A DNA stretch of 64,000 bases from Mycobacterium sp. 852002-10029_SCH5224772 (GTDB lineage Bacteria > Actinomycetota > Actinomycetes > Mycobacteriales > Mycobacteriaceae): the NCBI RefSeq assembly GCF_001667315.1, contig NZ_LZHT01000041.1, forward strand, positions 186,001 to 250,000. The letters run 5' to 3'. Within the stretch, counting starts at the first letter, position 1; the number at the start of each line of letters is the position of its first letter. Both the position numbers and the translations under genes were made by a program. This document shows positions 54,343-63,881 of the stretch, piece after piece. The notes below the pieces were generated by a model. It worked only from the letters and a program-made list of their open reading frames with translations. It ran no database searches and was not told the DNA's origin.

Positions 54343-54725
54343 AGTACGCATCGCAGGAATGGCTGGATCGGCAGCGCGAGCTGCAGCAGGCGTTCGGTCG
54401 GCGGCCCGGCGCGTCGGCGCGGGTGCAGTATCGCCTCACTCACGCTCCCGACGGTGATGACATCCGCTATTTCGCCGACGTGCAGGATGGCCGCATCGTC
54501 GACCAGCGGATCGGCGACGACCCGGCTGCCGACGGCACCATGTCGGCGTCGTACGCCGATTCTGTCGCGATGCTGCGCGGCGAGCTGGCGCCGAATGCCG
54601 CGTTCATGGAGGGCCGGGTCAAGCTGTCCGGCAATGTCGCGAAACTGGCGGCGCTGATGCCGATTACGCAGACCACTGAATACCGCAATCATTACGCGCA
54701 GCTCGTCGAGGAAACCGAATTCTGA
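54339..54725 (+). CDS. SCP2-like lipid/sterol-carrier domain protein
   Basis: A 128-residue protein whose second half fits the SCP2 fold: IRYFADVQDGRIVDQRIGDD, then GELAPNAAFMEGRVKLSGN and the final helix. These domains bind acyl or hydrophobic ligands. GAGGGAGA lies 4-7 bases before the ATG, which overlaps the large-subunit stop (ATGA). Its place inside a Mo hydroxylase operon suggests it presents a poorly soluble substrate or product. Confidence 0.7.
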   Translation: MKYASQEWLDRQRELQQAFGRRPGASARVQYRLTHAPDGDDIRYFADVQDGRIVDQRIGDDPAADGTMSASYADSVAMLRGELAPNAAFMEGRVKLSGNVAKLAALMPITQTTEYRNHYAQLVEETEF

Positions 54726-54728
54726 CCG

Positions 54729-55640
54729 ATGACGTTCTCGTTACTGGCTCGCGAGCCGGCCACCGGTGCGTTGGGTGTTGCATCCCAATCCCACTATCTC
54801 GGCGTCGGCGCGGTGGTGACGTGGGCCGAAGCGGGCGTCGGCGTGGTGGCGACCCAGGCGATTCCGGACCGTGCCTACGGCCCGCGGGGCTTGGCGTTGA
54901 TGAGGCAAGGCAACTCCGCTGCCGAGGCATTATCGCTACTGCTCGACGCGGACCCCCATCGGGAGCTGCGGCAAGTCGCCTACTTGGACTCGTCGGGGTG
55001 CCTGGGCATCCACAGCGGGAACCGGTGTGTCGCGGCGGCCGACGTCGCGGCCAACGAGCACGCCGCCGCGCTGGGCAACATGCTGCACAGCGACGCGGTG
55101 CTCGGCGCGATGCTGCGCGGCTTCGAGCAAGCCGAGGGCGATCTGGCCCATCGCCTGATCGCCGGCCTGCGTAGCGGCGACCGGGCGGGCGGCGACATCC
55201 GTGGCAGCCAGTCGGCCGCGCTGCTCGTTGTCGACGGTCGGCGCACCGACGCACCCTGGGAGGGCCTGCTGCATGACCTGCGAGTCGACGACCACGCCGA
55301 TCCGATCGGCGAACTGGCTCGGCTCGTGGAGCTCCACGACGCATTCGACAACGTGTCGCGGGTGGTGTTCGACCCGTCGGGCGCCATACTCGGTGCTCAG
55401 CGATCCGACGCCGAATTCACCGCGGCCGCAGCCGCACTCGCAGCCGCCGACGGTGTGCTGGACCCGAATCCCGAGGCCACATTCTGGTCTGCGGTGCTGC
55501 ACGCCCGCTGGGGCCGATGCGACGAGGCTCAACGGCTGCTGGCCGACGCCACCCGGCGCAACCCGCGCCTAACACGATTTGTGGCGCGGCTGGCCGATGC
55601 CGGGATTCTGACCGCGGAGGACGCCGCGCTGCTGTCATGA
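54729..55640 (+). CDS. DUF1028 protein
   Basis: A 303-residue DUF1028 protein. The N-terminal part (TFSLLAREPATGALGVASQS, then GVGVVATQAI) matches the family, which resembles Ntn hydrolases by fold; members occur near amidohydrolases and peptidases but no reaction is established. A C-terminal 60-residue helical extension resembles a TPR pair (WSAVLHARWGRCDEAQRLL). The gene ends the operon and overlaps paaK on the other strand by 6 bases. Confidence 0.78.
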   Translation: MTFSLLAREPATGALGVASQSHYLGVGAVVTWAEAGVGVVATQAIPDRAYGPRGLALMRQGNSAAEALSLLLDADPHRELRQVAYLDSSGCLGIHSGNRCVAAADVAANEHAAALGNMLHSDAVLGAMLRGFEQAEGDLAHRLIAGLRSGDRAGGDIRGSQSAALLVVDGRRTDAPWEGLLHDLRVDDHADPIGELARLVELHDAFDNVSRVVFDPSGAILGAQRSDAEFTAAAAALAAADGVLDPNPEATFWSAVLHARWGRCDEAQRLLADATRRNPRLTRFVARLADAGILTAEDAALLS

Positions 55641-56966
55641 GCGCCGCCCGCGTTCGACAATGCGGGTGGCCTTGCCGGCCGAGCGCTCGATCGAGCCGGA
55701 TTCCACGACGCTCACGATGACGCTGACGCCGATCCGGTTCTTTATCTGCTGCGCCAGTGCATCAGCGGCGAGTTGACGGTGCTCGACGGCAACGCCGGGG
55801 CGGTGCTCCACCCGAACCGTTAGCTGCTCGAGCCGGCCCGGACGGTCGAGCACACACTGAAACTGCGGCGCCAGGGCGCGCTGAGCCAAGACCAGTTCCT
55901 CGATCTGGCTGGGAAATACGTTCACGCCGCGCAGGATCATCATGTCGTCGCTGCGCCCGGTGATCTTGCGCATCCGGCGCATGGAGCGAGCGGTGCCGGG
56001 CAGCAGCGCGGTCAGGTCGCGGGTGCGATACCGGATGACCGGAAACGCCTCCTTGGTCAACGACGTGAACACGAGTTCGCCGTCACTGCCATCGGGCAAC
56101 ACCTCTCGGGTGTCCGGGTCGACGATCTCCGGGTAGAAGTTGTCTTCCCAAATGTGCAGACCGTCCCTGGTTTCCACACATTCCTGCGCGACGCCGGGAC
56201 CCATCACCTCAGAGAGGCCATAGATGTCGACGGCATCGATCCCGACGCGGTGTTCGAGCTCGGCGCGCATCTCCTCGGTCCATGGTTCGGCACCGAAAAC
56301 ACCGACGCGCAGCGACGTGCTGCGTGGGTCGATGCCCGCCGCGTCCATGGCGTCGACGATGGTCAGCATGTAGGACGGGGTGACCATGATGGCGTCGGGC
56401 GCAAAGTCGGTGATCAGCTGCACCTGGCGTTCCGTCATGCCACCCGACATCGGAATGACGGTGCAGCCGAGTCGTTCGGCCCCGTAGTGGGCACCGATCC
56501 CGCCGGTGAAAAGCCCGTAACCGTAGGCGATGTGGACCTTGTCGGTGGAGCGGACACCACCGGCGCGCAGCGAACGGGCGACCAGGCTGGCCCAGGTGTC
56601 AATGTCGGCAGCGGTGTAGCCGACGACGGTCGGACGCCCGGTAGTGCCGGAGGACGCGTGCAGCCGCGCCACCTGCGACTGGGGCACGGCGAACATGCCG
56701 AACGGGTAGTTCGCCCGCAGATCGGCTTTGGTGGTGAACGGGAACAGCGCGAGGTCGCCGAGCTCTTTGAGGTCGCCGGGGTGTACCCCGTGGGCGTCGA
56801 ATGCCGCCCGGTAGTGCGGAACGTTGCTGTAGGCGTGCCGCAGGGACCATTGCAGCCGGCGCAGCTGCAGCGCGCAGATCTCGTCGCGGGAGGCGGTCTC
56901 GATCGGCTCGAGGTCATCCGGCGAGCGGGGGACCCGCGGGGCGGGACGGTCGACGGTTTCGGTCAT
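55635..56966 (-). CDS. paaK: Phenylacetate-CoA ligase
   Basis: A 443-residue adenylate-forming ligase that activates phenylacetate with ATP and CoA. Motifs: HASSGTTGRPTVVGYT (P-loop), YGLSEVMGPG and GRSDDMMILRGVNVFP. It is the last gene of the nine-gene paa operon, 21 bases after paaE. In M. tuberculosis the phenylacetate pathway is not present at this location. Confidence 0.93.
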   Translation of the reverse strand: MTETVDRPAPRVPRSPDDLEPIETASRDEICALQLRRLQWSLRHAYSNVPHYRAAFDAHGVHPGDLKELGDLALFPFTTKADLRANYPFGMFAVPQSQVARLHASSGTTGRPTVVGYTAADIDTWASLVARSLRAGGVRSTDKVHIAYGYGLFTGGIGAHYGAERLGCTVIPMSGGMTERQVQLITDFAPDAIMVTPSYMLTIVDAMDAAGIDPRSTSLRVGVFGAEPWTEEMRAELEHRVGIDAVDIYGLSEVMGPGVAQECVETRDGLHIWEDNFYPEIVDPDTREVLPDGSDGELVFTSLTKEAFPVIRYRTRDLTALLPGTARSMRRMRKITGRSDDMMILRGVNVFPSQIEELVLAQRALAPQFQCVLDRPGRLEQLTVRVEHRPGVAVEHRQLAADALAQQIKNRIGVSVIVSVVESGSIERSAGKATRIVERGRRS

Positions 56967-56987
56967 AGCTGACTCCTCGGTCGCGGG

Positions 56988-58055
56988 TCAGGCGTCGAAG
57001 TCGACGGCGACGGTGTCGCTGGACGGAAACGATTGGCAGGTCAGCACGAAACCAGCGTTCACTTCCGCGGTTTCGAGCGCGTAGTTGCGGCGCATGTCGA
57101 CGGCACCGTGAGTCACCTTGGCGCGGCAGGTGCCACACACTCCGCCCTTGCACGCGAAGGGCAAGTCGTCACGGCACCGTTGCGCGGCGTCGAGCACCGT
57201 GCTGTGCCGTGGCAGGCTGAGGGTGCTGGAATGCCCGTCCAGGATGATGGTGACCTCGCTGGTGGGCCCGTCCGAGCTGGTATCGATGTGGTGGACCGGT
57301 TGCGGGGCAACATCTTCGACGAAGAACAGTTCCCGATGGACCCGGTCCTCGGCGACGCCGAGGTCGCGCAGCACCTGTTGGGCCGCGACGACCATGCCAA
57401 GCGGCCCGCACAGCCAGAAATGGTCGACGGCGCCGATCGGGACAAGCGTTTTCAGCAGCGCCTGGATGCGGGCGGCGTCGAGACGGCCGCTGAACAGGTC
57501 CACGCCGCGGGGTTCGCGGGAGAGCACGTGGATCAATTCGAATCGGGCCCGAAAGCTGTCCTTGAGGTCGGCGAGTTCCTCGGCGAACATCACCGAGTTG
57601 ACGTGCCGATTCCCGTAAAACAGCGTCACGTGCGAATCCGGTTGCCGCAGCACGCTCTCGGCGATCGAGAGGATCGGCGTGATGCCGGATCCCGCGGCGA
57701 TCAGCACGTGTCGTTCACCGCTCTGCGGTGCTGCGGCAAAGCTGCCCGACGGTGTCTGCGCCTCGACCGTGTCGCCGGGACGGATGTCGCGGACAAGCCA
57801 CGGGGAGAAGTTGCCGCCCGCGACTTCCCGCACACCGATCCGTAGCGGCGCGCCGGACGGCGCGCAGATCGAATAGCTGCGCCGTTCTTCGTTGCCGTCC
57901 ACGGTCTTTCGCACCGTCACCGACTGTCCGGGGCGGAACGCGAAGTCGACTCGCAGCTCGTCGGGTATCGCGAACGTGATGGCGACGGCGTCGGCGCAGA
58001 GGTGCTGCACCGCGGCAACCGACAGCGGGTGAAATGGTCTGGTGCGGGTGGGCAT
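56988..58055 (-). CDS. paaE: Phenylacetyl-CoA epoxidase reductase
   Basis: A 355-residue NAD(P)H reductase for the PaaABC epoxidase. The FAD motif RSYSICAPSG and NAD motif AAGSGITPILS are in the N-terminal reductase part; the C-terminal plant-type ferredoxin has ACKGGVCGTC and LTCQS. The start is the ATG at 58055, one base after the paaD stop; the upstream open frame is not used. Confidence 0.93.
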   Translation of the reverse strand: MPTRTRPFHPLSVAAVQHLCADAVAITFAIPDELRVDFAFRPGQSVTVRKTVDGNEERRSYSICAPSGAPLRIGVREVAGGNFSPWLVRDIRPGDTVEAQTPSGSFAAAPQSGERHVLIAAGSGITPILSIAESVLRQPDSHVTLFYGNRHVNSVMFAEELADLKDSFRARFELIHVLSREPRGVDLFSGRLDAARIQALLKTLVPIGAVDHFWLCGPLGMVVAAQQVLRDLGVAEDRVHRELFFVEDVAPQPVHHIDTSSDGPTSEVTIILDGHSSTLSLPRHSTVLDAAQRCRDDLPFACKGGVCGTCRAKVTHGAVDMRRNYALETAEVNAGFVLTCQSFPSSDTVAVDFDA

Positions 58056-58056
58056 C

Positions 58057-58563
58057 CTAGATCTCCTTGACCCGCTCGAACGGCTCGGCGCAGGACCGGC
58101 AGCGGTGCAGCGATTTACACGGTGTGGCACCGAATTCCGAGGTCATCTCGGTGTCGACCGATCCGCACCGCGGGCAGCCGACCACCTGGCGACGCGGAGT
58201 CAGCGTGAGCAGCACCGGGCCGGCGCCCGGGCTGGCCACGACCCCGGGCGGCGCGATGCCGTAGTCGGCGAGTTTGCGCCGGCCGTCGGCGCTGATCCAG
58301 TTCGAGCTCCACGCCGGGCTCAGCGTCGTGCGGACCTGCGCGTCGGCGAACCCTGCCGCGACCAGCGCCCGTCGCAGATCAGCTCGGATAGCGGCCATCG
58401 CGGGGCAACCGGAATAGGTGGGCGTGATGGTGACGACCACCCGGCCCTGCTCGTCGCAGGACACGTCGCGTAGCACCCCGAGGTCGGCAAGTGTCAGCAT
58501 CGGCATCTCCGGGTCGGTGACCGCGGCGACGGCGCGCCGCGCCCGGTCCAGCGGGATCACCAC
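58057..58563 (-). CDS. paaD: Phenylacetate pathway iron-sulfur assembly factor
   Basis: A 168-residue PaaD: N-terminal DUF59/MIP18 domain (DPEMPMLTLADLGVL, TYSGCPAM) and a C-terminal zinc-ribbon-like part (CPRCG, CKSLHRCRSC). It helps mature the epoxidase. It overlaps paaC by 7 bases. Confidence 0.9.
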   Translation of the reverse strand: MVIPLDRARRAVAAVTDPEMPMLTLADLGVLRDVSCDEQGRVVVTITPTYSGCPAMAAIRADLRRALVAAGFADAQVRTTLSPAWSSNWISADGRRKLADYGIAPPGVVASPGAGPVLLTLTPRRQVVGCPRCGSVDTEMTSEFGATPCKSLHRCRSCAEPFERVKEI

Positions 58564-59465
58564 TGCCCCAATGGGTGTGACCGGGCGACCGACTGCATCT
58601 CGGCGAGCAGGACTCGCATCGCTTCGGTGTGGCCGCCGTCGCGCCCGGTCCGGCCACCCGGAGTCGCCATCGCCGGAATCGGTAGTTCGGCGGCGTGAAG
58701 CACCTGCGTCATCACCGTGTCGAACTCGGCACGCAGGTCCGCCGGGTCGACACCGGCGCCGACCGTCGCCAGCCGGGTCTCGATGGGATGGCCGGTGAAC
58801 AGCTCACCGACGTACGGCCAGACCACGGCGACCGCCGCATCGACGCGGCGACGGGATTCATCAGTACCGCAGGCCAGCGTGATCAGCCAGCGCGCGGCGT
58901 AGTCGCGATGGTAGGTAACCTCTTTGACGCCCTTGGCCGCCACCGCCGCCAGCACGGGATCGCGGGAGCTGCCCAACCGGTGCAGCAGCGCCAGCCGGTA
59001 GGTGGCGAAGACGAGCAACCGGGTGATGGAGACAGCGAAGTCGCCGTTGGCCGGTTCGACCAGCCGCACGTTGCGGAACTGCGGTTCATCGCGGAAGAAC
59101 GCGAGCCTATCCTCGGCGGAAACGGGCGAACCCGCGGGCAGGACGGGGACCACGTCGGGGTCGGCGACCGCGGCGCGGGCCAGCAGCAGTCGCGCCTGGC
59201 CGAGCAGGTCCAGGCCGATATTGGCCAGTGCCACTTCCTCTTCGAGTTCGGGTGCGCGGGTGACCCATTGGGTCAGGCGCTGCGCGGCGATCAGCGCGTC
59301 GTCGCCGAGCATCAGGCAGTAGACGGCCAGATCCGCCCCGTCGATGCCGTCGGCAAGCCGGGTGTCCACCCCGGCCAGCGGGTCGTCAAAGCTGGTCCCG
59401 AACGCCCACTGGTCGGCGGCGTCAAGGTCGACGAGGCCGGCGTAGGCCGAATCGTGGTCAATCAT
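58557..59465 (-). CDS. paaC: Phenylacetyl-CoA epoxidase subunit C
   Basis: A 302-residue helical ferritin-like subunit, structural partner of PaaA. LADGIDGADLAVYCLMLGDDALI and LANIGLDLLGQARLLL are typical helices. It has the paralogue fold but lacks the full diiron set of PaaA. Confidence 0.92.
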   Translation of the reverse strand: MIDHDSAYAGLVDLDAADQWAFGTSFDDPLAGVDTRLADGIDGADLAVYCLMLGDDALIAAQRLTQWVTRAPELEEEVALANIGLDLLGQARLLLARAAVADPDVVPVLPAGSPVSAEDRLAFFRDEPQFRNVRLVEPANGDFAVSITRLLVFATYRLALLHRLGSSRDPVLAAVAAKGVKEVTYHRDYAARWLITLACGTDESRRRVDAAVAVVWPYVGELFTGHPIETRLATVGAGVDPADLRAEFDTVMTQVLHAAELPIPAMATPGGRTGRDGGHTEAMRVLLAEMQSVARSHPLGQW

Positions 59466-59479
59466 GGCTGGTCCTCACC

Positions 59480-59779
59480 TCACATGTGCGCGACGGTGTC
59501 GGGGATGTCGTAGAAGGTGGGATGGCGGTAGACCTTGTCGCCACTGGGCGCGAAGTACGGGTCTTTCTCGCTGGGGCTCGATGCGGTGATCGCCGCGGAG
59601 CGCACCACCCAGATGCTGACGCCCTCGTTGCGTCGGGTGTAGACGTCGCGGGCGTGGCGTAGGGCCATCTCGCCGTCGGCGGCGTGCAGCGATCCCACAT
59701 GGACGTGGTTGAGGCCACGCTTGCCGCGGACGAACACCTCATACAGCGGCCAGGCGGCATCAACCTGCTTGTTGCTCAT
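59480..59779 (-). CDS. paaB: Phenylacetyl-CoA epoxidase subunit B
   Basis: A 99-residue small subunit that bridges PaaAC dimers. [20 protein letters not shown] is the family signature. Its start overlaps the 3' end of paaA by 20 bases, so translation is coupled. Confidence 0.93.
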   Translation of the reverse strand: MSNKQVDAAWPLYEVFVRGKRGLNHVHVGSLHAADGEMALRHARDVYTRRNEGVSIWVVRSAAITASSPSEKDPYFAPSGDKVYRHPTFYDIPDTVAHM

Positions 59780-60689
59780 CGTGTTTCCTCTTGTCGGCGA
59801 AGGCGGTAGCGGCCTCCCGTACCCAGCGGCCTTCGTCGTGGGCGGATTTGCGGGTGGCGATCCGTTCTTCGTTACAGGGGCCGTCGCCGTTGACGACCGC
59901 CATAAACTCCGACCAGTCGGGCGCGCTGAAGTCGTAGGATCCGCGTTGCTCGTTCCACACCAAACCGGAATCGGGAAAACGGACCCCGAGGACCGCGCCC
60001 TGCGGGACCGTCATGTCCACGAACCGCTGTCGCAGCTCATCATTGGTGTGGCGTTTGATACCCCAGGCCATCGACTTGGCGGTGTTGGGTGACTGGTCGT
60101 CGGGTGGCCCGAACATCATCAATACCGGCCACCACCACCGATCCACCGCGTCTTGCACCATGACACGTTGGGCATCGGTCCCGCGCATCATCGTCATCAG
60201 CAGTTCGTAGCCCTGCCGCTGGTGAAACGACTCCTCCTTGCAGATCCGGATCATCGCGCGGGCATAGGGTCCATACGAGCTGCGACACAGCGGCACCTGA
60301 TTGCAGATCGCCGCGCCGTCGACCAGCCAGCCGATCACGCCCACGTCGGCGTAGCTGCGCGTCGCGTAGTTGAAGATCGAGGAGTACTTCTGCTGGCCGG
60401 CAATGAGTTTCGCGGTCAGGTCGGCGCGGTCGGCGCCCAGGGTTTCCGCAGCCGAATACAGGTACAGGCCATGGCCGGCTTCGTCTTGCACCTTGGCCAA
60501 CAGGATCGCCTTGCGGCGCAGCGACGGCGCCCGGGTCAGCCAATTGCCCTCGGGCTGCATCCCGATGATCTCCGAATGCGCGTGCTGGGCGATCTGGCGG
60601 ATCAGCGTGTTGCGGTAGCCGTCGGGCATCTGATCGCGCGGCTCCACCCGCTGCCCGGCGGCGATGACCTTGTCGAAGGTGTCCGTCAT
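59760..60689 (-). CDS. paaA: Phenylacetyl-CoA epoxidase catalytic subunit A
   Basis: A 309-residue diiron oxygenase subunit that makes ring-1,2-epoxyphenylacetyl-CoA. Iron ligands include E70 and H73 (VQDEAGHG) and the second pair in [10 protein letters not shown]. The ATG at 60689 (MTDTFDKV) is preferred to the longer frame. It lies 10 bases after the hydratase gene. Confidence 0.93.
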   Translation of the reverse strand: MTDTFDKVIAAGQRVEPRDQMPDGYRNTLIRQIAQHAHSEIIGMQPEGNWLTRAPSLRRKAILLAKVQDEAGHGLYLYSAAETLGADRADLTAKLIAGQQKYSSIFNYATRSYADVGVIGWLVDGAAICNQVPLCRSSYGPYARAMIRICKEESFHQRQGYELLMTMMRGTDAQRVMVQDAVDRWWWPVLMMFGPPDDQSPNTAKSMAWGIKRHTNDELRQRFVDMTVPQGAVLGVRFPDSGLVWNEQRGSYDFSAPDWSEFMAVVNGDGPCNEERIATRKSAHDEGRWVREAATAFADKRKHDEQQAG

Positions 60690-60699
60690 CGGATGGTCC

Positions 60700-61485
60700 T
60701 CACTGCCCGACAAAGGCCGGGCGTCGTTTGTCCAGGAACGCCTCGACGGCAGCGCTGTGATCGTCGCTGGCGCCGAGCAGCGCCTGGGCGCGGGCTTCGC
60801 GGGTCAGCACGTCGCTCAGGGCCGCGCCCGCGTTGTCGGTAATCAATTGTTTGACCGCTTTGAACGCAGCCGTTGGCCCGGTCGCGAGTTGTCTTGCCAG
60901 CGCGGCCGTTTCGGCGGCGACATCGGTGTCGGGCAGCACGCGATGGATCAGTCCCCAGGCCAGCGCGGTGTCGGCGTCGATGGTGTCGCCGAGCATGAAC
61001 AGCCCGGTCGCCCGGCTTCTGCCGATCAGGGTAGCCAGGGTCGCACTCAGCCCCGAGTCACTTGCCAGCCCGATCCCGCAGAAGGCGGTGCCGAACTTGG
61101 CGCGCTGCCCGGCGATGCGGATGTCGGCGCCCAGTGCGATGCCGAGACCGACGCCGACGCAGGCTCCGCCGATGCCGGCGACGACCGGAACTTCGATGGC
61201 GTCCAGCGCCAGCATGATCGGGTTGTAATGCTGCGCGACGGTGTCCATCGCGTGGCTGGGGTCGGCTCGCAGCGCCTCGACATGCTCGCCGAGGTCTTGG
61301 CCGACACAGAAGTTCTTCCCGGACGCGGTCAGGGCCACCGCCCGGATGGTCGCGTCGCCGCGAACGGCCGACAGCGCTTGCAGCAGGTGCTCTTTCATGG
61401 CGCAATCCAGGGCATTGGACGCCGTGGGACGGTCCAGGACGATACTGGCGAGGCCGTCGTCGACGGTGTAGGTGACGGTGGTCAT
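60700..61485 (-). CDS. paaG: Enoyl-CoA hydratase/isomerase, PaaG-like
   Basis: A 261-residue crotonase-fold enzyme. The oxyanion-hole stretch [13 protein letters not shown] and [15 protein letters not shown] are clear. By operon position it is the 1,2-epoxyphenylacetyl-CoA isomerase (PaaG) that opens the ring to the oxepin, although crotonase family members are hard to tell apart from sequence. It overlaps paaH by 4 bases. Confidence 0.75.
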   Translation of the reverse strand: MTTVTYTVDDGLASIVLDRPTASNALDCAMKEHLLQALSAVRGDATIRAVALTASGKNFCVGQDLGEHVEALRADPSHAMDTVAQHYNPIMLALDAIEVPVVAGIGGACVGVGLGIALGADIRIAGQRAKFGTAFCGIGLASDSGLSATLATLIGRSRATGLFMLGDTIDADTALAWGLIHRVLPDTDVAAETAALARQLATGPTAAFKAVKQLITDNAGAALSDVLTREARAQALLGASDDHSAAVEAFLDKRRPAFVGQ

Positions 61486-62360
61486 CGGGACTGTCCTCCT
61501 TCGGTGCGAGGCCAGAAGTAGAAGCCCTGGCCGGACTTGCGACCCAGCTCGCCGCGGGCGACTTTGTCCCGCAACAGTTGCGGCGGTCGGAACCGCTCGC
61601 CCAGGGTCTCGTGCAGGTGCTGGGCGATCGCCAGCCGCACATCCAGGCCCACCAGGTCGGTGGAGCGCAGCGGCCCCATGGCGTGGCGGTAGCCAAGTTC
61701 CAGGGCGCGGTCGATGGCCGCCGCATCGGCGACCCCCTCGTCAAGCATGCGGATGGCTTCCAGCCCGAGTGCCACGCCCAGGCGGCTGGTCGCGAATCCC
61801 GGCGAATCATTCACCAGGACATGGCTTTTGCCGAGCGCCTCGACCCACCGCAGTGCCGATTCGGTGGTCGCGTCATCGGTGTCCGGACCGCGCACCACCT
61901 CGACGAGGCTGGATGCCGGGACCGGGTTGAAGAAGTGCATACCCACAAAGCGGCGCGGTTGCGCCAGGGCGGCACCGAGATCGGCGATGGACAGCGAACT
62001 GGTGTTGCTGGCCAGCACCGCATCACCGCCGACGACTTTCTCGGCGGCGCTCAGCACGGCGATCTTGTCCTCGACGCGTTCGGGCACCGCCTCGATCACC
62101 AGGCCGGCGTTAGCCGGCATGTCGGTCAGCGCGGTGACGGTGTGCAGCCGGGCCAGCATGGTGTCGAGTTGATGGGCGTGCGACCGCTTCTCGGCGGCCT
62201 TGGTCAGGCCACGAGCAAGCCGGTCCCGCGCGCCCGTGGCGGCGTGGGCGTTTGCTTCGACGATGGTGACCGTCGCGCCCGCGGCGGCGAAGACCTGGGC
62301 GATGCCGGCGCCCATCCGCCCGCCGCCGATCACCGCGACCGTCGCCGGCGCGGCGGTCAT
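61482..62360 (-). CDS. paaH: 3-hydroxyacyl-CoA dehydrogenase
   Basis: A 292-residue NAD-dependent dehydrogenase for a beta-oxidation step in phenylacetate catabolism. NAD loop VAVIGGGRMGAGIAQ, catalytic region RFVGMHFFNPVPASSLVEVV and the C-terminal helical domain are complete. The ATG at 62360 overlaps the paaF stop (ATGA). A longer open frame continues upstream inside paaF and is not real. Confidence 0.88.
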   Translation of the reverse strand: MTAAPATVAVIGGGRMGAGIAQVFAAAGATVTIVEANAHAATGARDRLARGLTKAAEKRSHAHQLDTMLARLHTVTALTDMPANAGLVIEAVPERVEDKIAVLSAAEKVVGGDAVLASNTSSLSIADLGAALAQPRRFVGMHFFNPVPASSLVEVVRGPDTDDATTESALRWVEALGKSHVLVNDSPGFATSRLGVALGLEAIRMLDEGVADAAAIDRALELGYRHAMGPLRSTDLVGLDVRLAIAQHLHETLGERFRPPQLLRDKVARGELGRKSGQGFYFWPRTEGGQSR

Positions 62361-63097
62361 GTGCCGCTCTTTTCCAGGAATCGGGTCATCCGGTCGGCCT
62401 TGTCGGGACTCTCGAACAGCACCGCCTGCGCGAGATCGTCGAGCAGCGGGTGTGGTGCGGCCGCGTCGAGCACGGCTTTCGACAACCGCAACGCCAGCGT
62501 GGAGCAGCGCCCGATGCGGTCGGCCAGCGCGTGGGCGGCGGAGAGCGCCGAGCCCGCCTCGACGACCTCGCACACCAGTCCGTGGCGCACGGCGGCCTCG
62601 GCGTCGAGCAGCCGACCGCCCAGGATGACCTGTTTGGCGATCGACCTGCCGACCAGGTCGGCGATCCGGTAGCTGGCCCCGGCCGCGGCCAGGATGCCCA
62701 ACCCGGGTTCCGGATTGCCGAACCGGGCACCCGCGCCGGCGATACGCAGGTCGCAGGCGTAGGCCAATTCGGCGCCACCGCCCAACGCATTGCCTTCGAC
62801 GGCGGCGATGGTCGGCATCGCCAGGGCGGCGATCCGATCGAATACCGCGCGGTTGATCCCGGCCAGCGCGTCGTCGCGGCGCCGCGCCCGCAGTTCGGCG
62901 ATGTCGGCGCCGGCGGCGAAATCGCTTCCGGCGCCGGTGATGATGAGCAGGCGCGGGTCTCGTTCCAGGTCGGCGCAGACCCGGTGCAGTTCGGTGACCA
63001 TTGCGGCGTTGATGGCGTTGCGCTGCTCTGGTCGGTGCAGTTCGACGACGACGCGATCGTTGGCCACGTGCACCCGGAGCGTGTCGGAGACCGTCAC
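62357..63097 (-). CDS. paaF: Enoyl-CoA hydratase, PaaF-like
   Basis: A 246-residue crotonase-fold hydratase (GSDFAAGADIAEL, VEGNALGGGAELA). As first gene of the paa operon it is the likely 2,3-dehydroadipyl-CoA hydratase. Its GTG start lies 11 bases from the perfect TetR-type palindrome, so the operon begins with a very short leader. Confidence 0.78.
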   Translation of the reverse strand: MTVSDTLRVHVANDRVVVELHRPEQRNAINAAMVTELHRVCADLERDPRLLIITGAGSDFAAGADIAELRARRRDDALAGINRAVFDRIAALAMPTIAAVEGNALGGGAELAYACDLRIAGAGARFGNPEPGLGILAAAGASYRIADLVGRSIAKQVILGGRLLDAEAAVRHGLVCEVVEAGSALSAAHALADRIGRCSTLALRLSKAVLDAAAPHPLLDDLAQAVLFESPDKADRMTRFLEKSGT

Positions 63098-63107
63098 AAG
63101 CGCAACA

Positions 63108-63131
63108 ATAACCGACCTTTCGGTCGGTTAT
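63108..63131. promoter_or_regulatory. Perfect inverted repeat, TetR-type (PaaR-like) operator
   Basis: ATAACCGACC, four bases, GGTCGGTTAT: a perfect 10+10 inverted repeat in the 93-base spacer between paaF and the divergent TetR gene. It is positioned to control both promoters. A matching site lies upstream of paaN. Confidence 0.7.
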
Positions 63132-63190
63132 CAACCCGGGGTTGGCCGATCGGCGCGGTCAGCGGCCCCCGCAGTGCGATGATGTGCGGT

Positions 63191-63814
63191 ATGGCTGCGC
63201 CGCGTTCTCGACCCGCCGGCCAGGTCGGGCGCCCGGGCTACGACCTGGACTCGCTGTTGGCCGTCGCTGTGACGGTGTTCAACCAGCGGGGCTACGACGG
63301 CACCAGCATGGAGCATCTAGCGAGCCGACTCGGGATCACCAAGTCGTCGATCTATCACCATGTGCCCGGCAAGGCCGAGCTGCTGCGGCTGTCGGTCAAC
63401 CGGGCACTCGATGCGCTGTTCGCGGCCACCAGGACATCCGACACCACCACCGGACCAGCTATCGATCGGCTGGAGAATCTGGTCCGGCGCAGCATTCATG
63501 TGCTGGTAGAGCAGCTGCCATACGTGACGCTGCTGCTGCGAATCCGGGGCAACACCACCGTTGAGCGCCGCGCGCTGGCGCGTCGTCGCGAGTTCGATCA
63601 GATCGTGGAGCAACTGGTGGCCGACGCCTGCGCCGAGGGCAGCGTACGACCGGACGCCGACCCCGCCCTGACCAGCCGGCTGATTTTTGGCACGGTCAAC
63701 TCGCTCGTCGAGTGGTACAAGCCGACGCGCGGCCTAGGCGCCGATGAACTGGCCGACGCGGTCGTCACGGTGCTGTTCGACGGCTTGCGCGTGGTTCCCT
63801 CCAGCCAACGCTGA
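63191..63814 (+). CDS. TetR-family regulator of the paa genes
   Basis: A 207-residue TetR-type regulator (FNQRGYDGTSMEHLASRLGI, then TKSSIYHHVPGKAELL; recognition helix intact). It lies between the paa operon and paaN and reads away from paaF. Its ligand in related systems is phenylacetyl-CoA; that is inferred. ATG at 63179, 63182 and 63191 are all possible starts; I chose the last because the N-terminus MAAPRSRPAG is typical. Confidence 0.85.
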   Translation: MAAPRSRPAGQVGRPGYDLDSLLAVAVTVFNQRGYDGTSMEHLASRLGITKSSIYHHVPGKAELLRLSVNRALDALFAATRTSDTTTGPAIDRLENLVRRSIHVLVEQLPYVTLLLRIRGNTTVERRALARRREFDQIVEQLVADACAEGSVRPDADPALTSRLIFGTVNSLVEWYKPTRGLGADELADAVVTVLFDGLRVVPSSQR

Positions 63815-63881
63815 CCCGTCCCCGTTCTAGCGCGGTCCCCCGGCGACGCTTGACGCCGACTCGCTCGGCTGCCAGTCTAAT

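Noticed and set aside
61482..63134. A 550-codon frame suggesting a PaaF-PaaH fusion protein.
   Set aside because: The upstream half is out of frame with paaF; paaH begins at the ATG at 62360 overlapping the paaF stop, and both halves are normal-length separate enzymes.
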